Positions 5,510-12,948 of a stretch of DNA of 51,137 nucleotides are shown here, piece after piece. The stretch comes from Candidatus Liptonbacteria bacterium (GTDB taxonomy: Bacteria > Patescibacteriota > Minisyncoccia > UBA6257 > 2-01-FULL-56-20). The notes beneath the pieces were generated by a model. That model did no database searches. It worked only from the letters and a program-made list of their open reading frames with translations, and was not told the origin of the DNA. The DNA lies in the NCBI GenBank assembly GCA_016204335.1, contig JACQKU010000004.1, forward strand, positions 1 to 51,137. Reading direction: 5' to 3'. The first letter of the stretch is position 1, and each line of letters starts with the position of its first letter. The translations under genes were made by a program, and so were the position numbers.

Positions 5510-7249
5510 TTACTTTTTTAAGTATCCAAACATCTTCTGTAACGGCCGCGCGTTGATGATATCGTTTCTGGTCGCCCATCCCCTTCGCGCCTGGGCAATA
5601 CCAAATTCAAGAAGCAAGAACTGCGCCGCGGCGTGAGCATCGGAATCGATAGCCATCTTAACGCCGGCTTCCACGCATTTTCTTATGTGTTCGTCTTTCA
5701 AATCGAGGCGTTCGGAAGCGTTTATTTCGAGAATCGTGCCGGTTTTTTTGGCGCACGCGATAATTTCATCGATATCCAAGTCGTACGCTTCCCGTTTCTG
5801 AACAATTCTGCCGGTCGGATGAAACAATATGTCAACGTGCGGATTCGCCATCGCGCGCTTTATCCGCTCGGTCTGCTCGGCTCTCGGCAAATTGAAATTG
5901 GAATGTACGGACACTCCGACAACGTCGAGTTTCGCGAGAATTTCGTCGGGCAAATCGAGCGAACCGTCTTTCAAAATATCGCATTCCGTGCCTTTCAGAA
6001 TTGTTATTTTTCCGCCGAATTTTTTGTTTAGCCGGTCTATCTCGCCCATTTGTTTCAAAATTCTTTTTTCGTCTAGCCCGTGCGTCATCGCGAGCCGTTT
6101 TGTATGGTCTGTAATGGCAATATATTTCAAGCCGCTCTTGATTGCTTCGTTCGCCATATTTTCAATTGAATCACTGCCGTCTGTCCAGTCGGTCTGCGTC
6201 TGCAAATCGCCTTGCAGGTCGTCATATCCGATGATTTTCGGCAGTTGATGCTTTTGAGCGAGTTCGATTTCGCCCGTGTTCTCCCGCATTTCCGGCTCGA
6301 TATAGTCCATTCCAAGCGTCCGATACAATTCCTCTTCAGTTTTTCCGGCTATCATTTTTCCTTGTCGCTTGTCACTTGTCGCATTGAACAGCCCGTATTC
6401 ATTCAACTTCCACCCTTTCTCAATCGCAATTTTCCGGAGCGCAACGTTGTGGTCTTTCGAACCGGTAAAATAATTGAGCGCCGCGCCGTACGATTCTTCC
6501 GGAACCACCCGTAAATCTACATCAAGCCCGGAAGAAAATTTGACCGCTGATTTTGTTTCGCCTTTAGCAATTATCCGGGCAACCTCCGGCATACTGGTAA
6601 AATAATCCATTACCTTTTCGGGCTTTTTCGAAATCGCGAGTATATCAATGTCGCCGATAGTTTCTTTTCTGCGCCGGACTGAACCCGCAACCACCGCTTT
6701 TTCAACTTCCGGAAGCTTCGCAAGCCGCTTTTCGAGCATTCTTGCAAGCGGCAAAGCGTTTCCGAGCAAAAATCTGCCTTCTCCCTTTTTGAGAAACCCG
6801 ATGCTCGCGAGAATATTCTCCTCGGTTTTTTTGCCGAAACCCTCGAGATTTCCGATTTTTCCGGCTTTCGCGGCTTTTTCCAGGTCAGCAAGATTTTTGA
6901 CGCCGAGTTTTTGATACAATTTTATGACTGACTTGGGGCCCAATCCCTCAATTCTCGTTAATTCTTGCAAATCAACCGGCGTTTTCTTTTTGAGTGAATC
7001 GTAGTATTTCAACCGGCCGGTTTTCAAAAGTTCTTCTATTTTTTCCGCGATTGAAACGCCGACGCCCGGAATTTCTTCGAGCGCTTTCAGTCCGCCCTTT
7101 TTATAAATATCTCCGGCTTCTTCTTCGAGCTCCTCGATGGTCAGGGCAACTTTCTCATAAGCGCGCGGCTTGAACGGAACATTCTGCATCGCGAGATATT
7201 CCCCGATTTCGTAAAGAATTTTCGCTATTTCGGAATTGGAGATGCTCAT
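5510..7249 (-). CDS. polX: DNA polymerase X family protein with PHP domain
   Basis: 579 residues, the usual length for bacterial/archaeal PolX. N-terminal helix-hairpin-helix segments (FKPRAYEKVALTIEELEEE; LTRIEGLGPKSVIKLYQKLG; LEGFGKKTEENIL) are followed by the nucleotidyltransferase core with AGSVRRRKETIGDIDILA, the metal-binding GS...DxD signature, near residue 190. The C-terminal PHP domain starts near residue 335 (DLQGDLQTQTDWTDGSDS, AITDHT, GTECDIL, HSNFN, HPTGR, DSDAHA) and is the predicted 3'-5' exonuclease/AP-endonuclease module. Role: gap filling in base excision repair, which fits the adjacent uracil-DNA glycosylase and MGMT genes of the same run. Confidence 0.93.
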   Translation of the reverse strand: MSISNSEIAKILYEIGEYLAMQNVPFKPRAYEKVALTIEELEEEAGDIYKKGGLKALEEIPGVGVSIAEKIEELLKTGRLKYYDSLKKKTPVDLQELTRIEGLGPKSVIKLYQKLGVKNLADLEKAAKAGKIGNLEGFGKKTEENILASIGFLKKGEGRFLLGNALPLARMLEKRLAKLPEVEKAVVAGSVRRRKETIGDIDILAISKKPEKVMDYFTSMPEVARIIAKGETKSAVKFSSGLDVDLRVVPEESYGAALNYFTGSKDHNVALRKIAIEKGWKLNEYGLFNATSDKRQGKMIAGKTEEELYRTLGMDYIEPEMRENTGEIELAQKHQLPKIIGYDDLQGDLQTQTDWTDGSDSIENMANEAIKSGLKYIAITDHTKRLAMTHGLDEKRILKQMGEIDRLNKKFGGKITILKGTECDILKDGSLDLPDEILAKLDVVGVSVHSNFNLPRAEQTERIKRAMANPHVDILFHPTGRIVQKREAYDLDIDEIIACAKKTGTILEINASERLDLKDEHIRKCVEAGVKMAIDSDAHAAAQFLLLEFGIAQARRGWATRNDIINARPLQKMFGYLKK

Positions 7250-7262
7250 TTCGAGTTCTCGG

Positions 7263-7808
7263 CTAATTCTTCATGCAGTTCTCTGCCGCTTGCGCAATTT
7301 TCTCGTTCCAGTTATGGCCGGCATCCACCTCAATAAGGTTAATGCCGTTTTGTTTAATAATCTCCGCCGATTTTTCATCGCAGAAATAATAATCGTTCTT
7401 ACCCCTTATAATAACAATCTTTTCTTTCGGAATTCTTCGGATAATAGCGAGCGTATCCATATTTAAAAGTTCCAAAACTTTCTGAAGTACGTAAGGCCAA
7501 TCTTGCATTGGAATCAATTTGTGTTTGTATCCCTCCTTTGTATCTTCAAAAATAAAGAATTTAATCCAACTCCAGAAAAATGCCATGGTAGTTCTTTTTC
7601 TGATAATGGGATTAACAAGGATATATGTGCCGCCACGAATAGAATTTTGTTGAGAAAGAATAAAGCTCGCTCCGGCGCTATGGCCGATATAGTAGTCGGC
7701 AACCGGAATATCCTGCGGGAAAGGTTTTAGCCAAATATCCACGCCGTCATATTTCAGGTAGTTCTTTACGTACTGAAATGAGGCCGGGAAAATTAAAACT
7801 TTCTTCAT
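7263..7808 (-). CDS. Predicted serine hydrolase, alpha/beta fold (RBBP9/YdeN-like)
   Basis: 181 residues. The nucleophile elbow is GHSAGA (residues about 43-48), a late Asp lies in IIRGKNDYYF and a late His in DAGHNWNEKI, giving a plausible Ser-Asp-His triad. Small size and the motif placement fit the RBBP9/YdeN group of single-domain esterase-like proteins. The substrate is unknown. Composition is more AT-rich than neighbouring genes. It lies 17 bp after the Clp-like gene and 13 bp before polX on the same strand. Confidence 0.7.
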   Translation of the reverse strand: MKKVLIFPASFQYVKNYLKYDGVDIWLKPFPQDIPVADYYIGHSAGASFILSQQNSIRGGTYILVNPIIRKRTTMAFFWSWIKFFIFEDTKEGYKHKLIPMQDWPYVLQKVLELLNMDTLAIIRRIPKEKIVIIRGKNDYYFCDEKSAEIIKQNGINLIEVDAGHNWNEKIAQAAENCMKN

Positions 7809-7825
7809 TGTTCAAGTTTTTTTAG

Positions 7826-10378
7826 CTATTCTTCAACCGGAGTAAATTGAAATGCTCCGCCTTGAAACAAAACTCTTACTCTGTCGCCGCGGCTGATTTC
7901 CTTTGAAAGCAATTTCCCCGCGAGCGGAGCGCGAAGATGTTCCTCTATGGCGCGGCGGAGCGGCCGCGCGCCGAACGCGGGCTCGTAGCCGATTCTTGCG
8001 ATTTCCCGCACCGCTGACGGGTCGAATTCAAGCTCAATTCCCTGTTCGCCCAGAAGATTGGCAAAATCATTCAAATTAAGTCCGGCGATTTTTCCGACAT
8101 CCGCCGGTGAAAGGTCTTTGAAAACGACAATTTTCGAAAAACGATTGAGGAGCTCCGGCTTAAACACGTCAACGAGCTTCTTTTTGAGATACTCGGCGAT
8201 ATCGGTCATCTTCTCGCCTTTCGAAAGCGCTTCGTTAATAATGTCCGAATGAGCGTTCGATGTCGCGATAATAATAGTATTTTGAAAATCAACCGTGCGG
8301 CTCAAGTTGTCGGTCAAACGGCCGTCGTCAAATACCTGCAAGAAAAGATTGAGGATGTCCGGAAACGCTTTTTCGAATTCGTCGAGAAGAATCAAACTGT
8401 ATGGCCTATTGAGCACTGCCTCGGTCAGAGCCCCGCTTATCCTGCCGTCCGGGGAGCCGATGAACCGGTAAAAACTTTCTTTGTCCTGATACTCGGTCAT
8501 ATCAAATCGGACCATCATACTCTCCGAGCCGAACTGAAACCGGGCAAGAATTTTCGCGAGTTCGGTTTTGCCGACGCCCGTCGGCCCCACGAAGAGAAAC
8601 GAGGCAATCGGGCCGCCTTTCCGCGCAAGACCGCTTCGATACTCGCGGAGCGCCGTGCTCACCGCCTTTACCGCCTCTTCCTGATTAATGAAGTGTTGAT
8701 GGATGATATCTTCCAAATGGAGCAATGTCTCGGCTTCGCTTCCGCTTGCTTCGTGAATCGGCACGTTCACTTTTTCTTCGGCCGCCGCAATCACTTCATC
8801 CGGCACCAAATGGCGTTTTTGCCTGCGCTCGGCCATAACCAGCGCGTCTTTCAAAAGTTCATCGGCGCTCGATGGCAGACGTTTCCCTGAAAAATATTTT
8901 TTAGCGAGCGCGACAGCGGTTTTTATCGCGGCAAAACCGATTGTGATTCCGGTTTTTTTCTCGAAAAGAATGCTCTCGTAGACAAGAATTTTTTGGGCGT
9001 CAACCTCGCTTATTTCGTCAACCCTGATAATTTCAAATATTCCGACAATATCGCTTCTCGGCTCCATAAATTCTTTGAATTCTCTCGGGTATGTCGCGCC
9101 GACAACGGGAAAAATATTATTTTTTATCACCGGCATCAAAGCGTCGGCGGCAGATAGGTAATGATTGCCCGATGTCTTCACAAGATTATGAATGTCAGGA
9201 ATATACAAAATGATGTTGCCTGCCGTAAAAATTTCTTCGACGATGCGTTTCAGCCGGGCTTGCAACTCTTCCGGCGAAGCGCCGGCGACCAAACTTGCTA
9301 TTTCAAGACCGACAAGCCGTTTGTCGAAAATCGCCGGCGGCACTTCGTCCTTTATGATGCTGCGCGCAAGATGGGCGATGATGGTTTCTTTGCCGATTCC
9401 TTCTTCGCCGACGAGGAGAGCGTTAGGGTCGAGAGGCCGTGAAAGCGTATCGACAAGGCGGCGATACTCTTTCTCGTGCCCGATTAGAAACCCAGCCTCT
9501 CCCCCACGGGCGAGGTCGGTAAAATCGACGCTGAATTTATCGAGCAAAGGCGTGGCTCTGCTTGTCCAGGCGCGGTTCATAATTCTGTGCCTGATGCGGC
9601 GGTTTGATTCAAACGAGAAGCCGCCGAGCGCCGGCGGAAGGCGAAACCTGAATGATTTCCCGAAAGAACTTAAAATAAGCGCCAGTTCGAGGTCGCCCGC
9701 GTCAATCGAAAACACGTTAAAAAGCCGGTTAACAAATTCATCGTTCGCCGAAAAAAGTCCCGGGAAAAAATCCGCCGGCTTGATAAATTTTCGGTTATTT
9801 GCGATGCTCCGCTCGGCTACCCGCGACACAAACGCTTCCGCTTTTTGAAGAAGAAGAATTTTTTTATCGACAGAAGTTTTGTTATCCCGGCTGGTTTCAA
9901 GAAAATCCTCTGTCTTCTGTTTGAATTCCTCGGGCTTGATGTCGAGTCGGCGCAAACTATCCTGAATTTCGCGTAAATCAAGCAACTCACGGATTATTTC
10001 GAGAAAAAAATTCCTTTTGGTAATACTGCTTTTATCAAACGCTTTTTCAAGAACCGAGTAGGCGCCCGGCGAAATATATTCCGAAAGATTTACGCGCCCA
10101 TCATGAGGCATTTCAGAAAACGGTCTGTCTCCCTCCCGCCAGTGAATCGCCCTGTCTCCGAGAAAAAGAAAGAGTAAAATACCGAGAGCGCGCAGCCACT
10201 CGATATCCGAAAGAATAAACGTGAACGCGCCCGCAATAACGACCAGGTAGCCGATGTAGCCCGATATTCTTACGAACAAACGCCCGGCGATGGTCATTTT
10301 GAACCGCGGCTCGTCAAAATAGAATCGATTGCCCGAAGGCACTATCAAAGATTCGTTTTTATTTTGCTCTAATGACAT
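7826..10378 (-). CDS. Membrane-anchored Clp-family AAA+ ATPase
   Basis: About 850 residues from the ATG at 10376-10378 (MSLEQNKNESL), which overlaps the upstream gene by 20 bases; a longer frame to 10426 is less likely. The N-terminus carries one or two transmembrane segments (VRISGYIGYLVVIAGAFTFI and ALGILLFLFLG), then a divergent Clp_N-like helical region, then two AAA+ modules. In module 1 the Walker A is GEEGIGKE and the Walker B position reads ILYIPDIH, so the canonical Asp-Glu pair is lost. In module 2 Walker A (VGPTGVGKTE), Walker B (ILLDEFEKA) and the arginine-finger region (PELLNRF) are intact. No middle coiled-coil and no LGF/IGF ClpP-docking loop are visible. It is therefore probably a membrane-tethered unfoldase or disaggregase working without ClpP, with module 1 structural. 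Confidence 0.88.
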   Translation of the reverse strand: MSLEQNKNESLIVPSGNRFYFDEPRFKMTIAGRLFVRISGYIGYLVVIAGAFTFILSDIEWLRALGILLFLFLGDRAIHWREGDRPFSEMPHDGRVNLSEYISPGAYSVLEKAFDKSSITKRNFFLEIIRELLDLREIQDSLRRLDIKPEEFKQKTEDFLETSRDNKTSVDKKILLLQKAEAFVSRVAERSIANNRKFIKPADFFPGLFSANDEFVNRLFNVFSIDAGDLELALILSSFGKSFRFRLPPALGGFSFESNRRIRHRIMNRAWTSRATPLLDKFSVDFTDLARGGEAGFLIGHEKEYRRLVDTLSRPLDPNALLVGEEGIGKETIIAHLARSIIKDEVPPAIFDKRLVGLEIASLVAGASPEELQARLKRIVEEIFTAGNIILYIPDIHNLVKTSGNHYLSAADALMPVIKNNIFPVVGATYPREFKEFMEPRSDIVGIFEIIRVDEISEVDAQKILVYESILFEKKTGITIGFAAIKTAVALAKKYFSGKRLPSSADELLKDALVMAERRQKRHLVPDEVIAAAEEKVNVPIHEASGSEAETLLHLEDIIHQHFINQEEAVKAVSTALREYRSGLARKGGPIASFLFVGPTGVGKTELAKILARFQFGSESMMVRFDMTEYQDKESFYRFIGSPDGRISGALTEAVLNRPYSLILLDEFEKAFPDILNLFLQVFDDGRLTDNLSRTVDFQNTIIIATSNAHSDIINEALSKGEKMTDIAEYLKKKLVDVFKPELLNRFSKIVVFKDLSPADVGKIAGLNLNDFANLLGEQGIELEFDPSAVREIARIGYEPAFGARPLRRAIEEHLRAPLAGKLLSKEISRGDRVRVLFQGGAFQFTPVEE

Positions 10379-10706
10379 ACAAAATAAGGATGGCTGGGAC
10401 CAAAAGCCACAAAAAATAGACAACAAGAAAAATAGCCGAGAAAAAAAGGTACACCGCGGAGCCGATGAGAATTCTTGCGCTCCGGAAGAACACGCCGAGA
10501 ACCCTGCCCATAATCGTGTAGTCGCCGTACAACGGCCGGAAAAAATAACGGACTGTTATTTTGACGGCGAAGTACCGGTCGAGCCGCTCCAAAAAAGAAA
10601 TAAAATGATGGAAAAAAACCCTGGAGCCGTCAACGTACCAATGATGGAAAAAATCAAACAGCCGGTAGAAAAACCGATTCGCGAGGTAAATCAGGGAAAA
10701 GTTCAT
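10359..10706 (-). CDS. Small membrane protein upstream of the Clp-like gene
   Basis: 115 residues. The first half is rich in Phe, Tyr, His and Arg (RFFYRLFDFFHHWYVDGSRV), the second half holds two hydrophobic stretches (IMGRVLGVFFRSARILIG; AVYLFFSAIFLVVYFLWLLV). No signal peptide, cysteine pair or known domain is recognisable. Its end overlaps the start of the membrane-anchored Clp-like ATPase by 20 bases, so the two are co-translated and probably form a membrane complex. Function unknown. Confidence 0.65.
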   Translation of the reverse strand: MNFSLIYLANRFFYRLFDFFHHWYVDGSRVFFHHFISFLERLDRYFAVKITVRYFFRPLYGDYTIMGRVLGVFFRSARILIGSAVYLFFSAIFLVVYFLWLLVPAILILYVIRAK

Positions 10707-10728
10707 ATAACCCCATTATATCTTAAAA

Positions 10729-11388
10729 TTAAAACAACTTCTTCTGTGTGGGCGCTTCTGCTTTGGCAACACGCGTACCGCCCGCGTCGCTGGCGGGAAG
10801 TTCTCGCAAAAGCGATTCGGCCCCGCGGACGATTTCCGGCAGTTCTTTGAAACTTTTTTTCAGCGCTTCGAGCATCGTGGTCGAGCGGAGCGCGGCCGCG
10901 GGATGGAAAAACGGCACAACGAGAAAATCTTTGAAACGGAATATTTTCCCCTGGTCGCGGCTGATTTTCGCTTCGGGCAGAAAATGGTTCATTGAAAACC
11001 TGCCGAGCGTCGCCGCGACTTTCGGTTTCATTATCGCGATTTGCCTTTCAAGATACGGCTGGTACGCGCCGATTTCATCGGGGAGCGGGTCGCGGTTTTC
11101 CGGCGGCCTGCGTTTCACGATATTCGTGATATAGATATCCTCTCTTTTCCAGCCGATTTCATTGATAAGTTTATCGAGGAGTTTTCCCGACAAACCCACA
11201 AACGGCCGTTTCAGCCGGTCTTCGTGAAATCCAGGCGCTTCACCGATGAAAATGACGGCGCTTTCGGGATTCCCTTCGCCGAATACAAGGTTAGAGTCGC
11301 GGAGCGGCAGGGAAACGTCCGCGGCCATTTCTTGTTCGAGCTCCTCGAGTTGTTTCTGCTTTGACGGTCGGTCGACGGAGGATTCCAT
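10729..11388 (-). CDS. Uracil-DNA glycosylase, family 4-like, lacking Fe-S cysteines
   Basis: 219 residues. Motif A is GEAPGFHEDRLKRPFVG (residues 49-65) and motif B is FFHPAAALRS with His162; both match family 4 glycosylases, as does NIVKRRPPENRDPLPDE. Family 4 enzymes normally hold a 4Fe-4S cluster through four Cys. Here the protein has no cysteine at all: the N-terminal pair region reads AADVSLPLRDSN, and the other two positions are Arg (VKRRPP) and Tyr (GAYQPY). It excises uracil from deaminated DNA. A TATAAT box at 11395-11400 (minus strand), with CCGACA 17 bases upstream, places the transcription start on the ATG, so the message should be leaderless. It is divergent from the LexA-fusion gene and leads the repair operon. 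Confidence 0.88.
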   Translation of the reverse strand: MESSVDRPSKQKQLEELEQEMAADVSLPLRDSNLVFGEGNPESAVIFIGEAPGFHEDRLKRPFVGLSGKLLDKLINEIGWKREDIYITNIVKRRPPENRDPLPDEIGAYQPYLERQIAIMKPKVAATLGRFSMNHFLPEAKISRDQGKIFRFKDFLVVPFFHPAAALRSTTMLEALKKSFKELPEIVRGAESLLRELPASDAGGTRVAKAEAPTQKKLF

Positions 11389-11394
11389 TCCTCA

Positions 11395-11423
11395 ATTATA
11401 CTAAACTTAGACAATAATGTCGG
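11395..11423 (-). promoter_or_regulatory. Predicted promoter of the uracil-DNA glycosylase gene with overlapping palindrome
   Basis: On the minus strand CCGACA (11418-11423), a 17-nt spacer and TATAAT (11395-11400) form a sigma-70-like promoter. The palindrome GACA-ATAA-TGTC (11410-11421) overlaps the -35 box. It is a candidate operator for the LexA domain encoded divergently. Confidence 0.6.
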
Positions 11424-11447
11424 CACTCTTTTGTGGCCATTGTTGCT

Positions 11448-11456
11448 TGTGGATAA
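11448..11456 (+). other. Consensus DnaA box (single)
   Basis: TGTGGATAA matches the strict DnaA-box consensus, but only one copy is seen in the intergenic region between the glycosylase and the LexA fusion. It may be chance, or may tie expression to replication initiation. It is far from the dnaA locus. Confidence 0.35.
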
Positions 11457-11463
11457 CTCGATT

Positions 11464-11492
11464 TTGATTTTCTACTTTTGTTCTATTATAAT
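11464..11492 (+). promoter_or_regulatory. Predicted sigma-70 promoter of the LexA-methyltransferase gene
   Basis: TTGATT (11464-11469), exactly 17 bases, then TATAAT (11487-11492). Expected start near 11499, leaving a leader of about 29 nt before the ATG at 11528. No strong Shine-Dalgarno is seen. Confidence 0.7.
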
Positions 11493-11527
11493 CAGTGCAT
11501 AAGAAATAAGCCGATTCTAAATCTATA

Positions 11528-12940
11528 ATGCTCACAAAACGCCAAAAAGAAGTTCTCAATTTCGTCGAAAGCTACTCGCAAAAGAAAGGATACGCTCCCT
11601 CGTTTGAGGAGATAAGAAAACGTCTCAAACTCGCCTCTGTTTCAACTGTTCATTTTCATATTTCGAAACTCAAAGAAGGCGGCTATTTGGGAAAAATAGA
11701 AAATAGAGCCCGCGCCATCAGCATTACTTCCAAAGAACCGATGGTAAAGATTCCCCTTTTGGGAACAATAGCCGCAGGACAGCCGATTGAAGCAATCCAA
11801 CAAAAAGAAATGATCGCCATTCCGAAAAGTAAAATCCCAGCTTCATCGGAAGTTTATGCTCTTCGCGTGGTCGGCAGCAGTATGATTGATGAAAATATCA
11901 ACGACGGCGATATTGTTCTAGTAAGGCAACAAGAAACTGCGGAGAATGGGCAAAAAGTCGTTGCTTTGATTGATAATCACGAAGCAACGCTCAAAAAATA
12001 TTATCGCGAGCGTGGATATGTTCGCCTGCAACCGGCAAACAAAAGTATGGAACCTATTATTTTGCGAAATGGTCGGGATTTTTCGATTCAAGGGATAGTG
12101 CTGGATGTTATTCGGGAAGAAGGAGCTTCAACAATTCAACTCCCTGAATACAAAGAAATAGAACAGCATAGAGAATTGCCGCTAAACGAAATTATTTGCG
12201 GTGATGCGATAGATGTAATGAAAACATTCCCACCAAATTCTATAGATCTTGTGGTAACTTCGCCGCCTTATGATGAATTAAGAAATTATAAAGGCTACAA
12301 CTTTGACTTCGAGGGTATTGCTAAGGGTTTATTTAGGGTGATCAAAAAGGGAGGTGTCTTGGTTTGGGTCGTTGGAGATAAAATTAAGAAAGGGAATAAA
12401 AGCCTCACAAGTTTCAAACAAACACTATTTTTTCAGGAAATTGGATTCAACGTTCATGACGTTATGATTTATAAGAAAAAAAATACACCTTTTATGAGGA
12501 CAAATAGTTATACAAACTGTTTTGAATTCATGTTTGTTTTCAGTAAAGGTTCGCCAAAAACATTTAACCCATTAAAAACTAAAACCGCAAGACAAGGGCA
12601 AGAAATGTTACCTTTCAACAAAGGACCAGATGGCATAAATAAAAAAAATTTAGGTGAACTTAAGCCCGAAAAAACAATGACAAATATTTGGGAATATGCC
12701 GTAGGTCTTTATGGAACAACAAGTGACAAGATTGCTTTTGAGCATCCTGCAGTTTTCCCGGAAAAATTAGCCGAAGACCATATTCTCTCGTGGACCAATC
12801 AAGGCGATGTTGTTTTTGACCCGATGTGTGGCTCTGGGACTACTTGCAAAATGGCACTGATGAACCATCGTTCTTATATTGGTTGTGATATATCTAAAGA
12901 GTACGTTGAACTAACCAAAAAGAGATTAAAAAATATTTAA
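11528..12940 (+). CDS. LexA repressor fused to a DNA methyltransferase
   Basis: 470 residues in one uninterrupted frame. Residues 1-70: winged helix-turn-helix of LexA (MLTKRQKEVLNFVESYSQKK, YAPSFEEIRKRLKL, STVHFHISKLKEGGYL). Residues 75-197: LexA S24 self-cleaving domain with cleavage site Ala83-Gly84 (TIAAGQP), nucleophile Ser118 (VVGSSMIDENINDGD) and general base Lys156 (EATLKKYY). Residues 215-470: beta-class amino-methyltransferase with motif IV DLVVTSPPYDE (240-250) before the SAM-binding motif DPMCGSGTTCKMA (431-443) and IGCDISKEYVELTKKRL. TSPPY favours N4-cytosine or N6-adenine methylation. RecA-stimulated cleavage would detach the DNA-binding domain from the protease-methyltransferase part. 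Convergent with an HNH endonuclease gene 8 bp away, so probably the modification and control subunit of a restriction system. The second half is more AT-rich than the surroundings. Confidence 0.9.
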   Translation: MLTKRQKEVLNFVESYSQKKGYAPSFEEIRKRLKLASVSTVHFHISKLKEGGYLGKIENRARAISITSKEPMVKIPLLGTIAAGQPIEAIQQKEMIAIPKSKIPASSEVYALRVVGSSMIDENINDGDIVLVRQQETAENGQKVVALIDNHEATLKKYYRERGYVRLQPANKSMEPIILRNGRDFSIQGIVLDVIREEGASTIQLPEYKEIEQHRELPLNEIICGDAIDVMKTFPPNSIDLVVTSPPYDELRNYKGYNFDFEGIAKGLFRVIKKGGVLVWVVGDKIKKGNKSLTSFKQTLFFQEIGFNVHDVMIYKKKNTPFMRTNSYTNCFEFMFVFSKGSPKTFNPLKTKTARQGQEMLPFNKGPDGINKKNLGELKPEKTMTNIWEYAVGLYGTTSDKIAFEHPAVFPEKLAEDHILSWTNQGDVVFDPMCGSGTTCKMALMNHRSYIGCDISKEYVELTKKRLKNI

Positions 12941-12948
12941 TCGTTCTG

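Noticed and set aside
4935-5579. Extended 214-residue Nudix frame.
   Set aside because: The extra 61 codons translate the dispersed repeat at 5419-5502 and intergenic sequence; the Nudix family start fits MEKKPRKE at 5396.
8249-8890. 213-codon plus-strand frame opposite the Clp-like gene.
   Set aside because: Shadow of the second AAA+ module.
11448-11456. Single DnaA box as evidence for a second origin.
   Set aside because: One box without an AT-rich unwinding element or clustering; the dnaA-rpmH gap is the better candidate by synteny.
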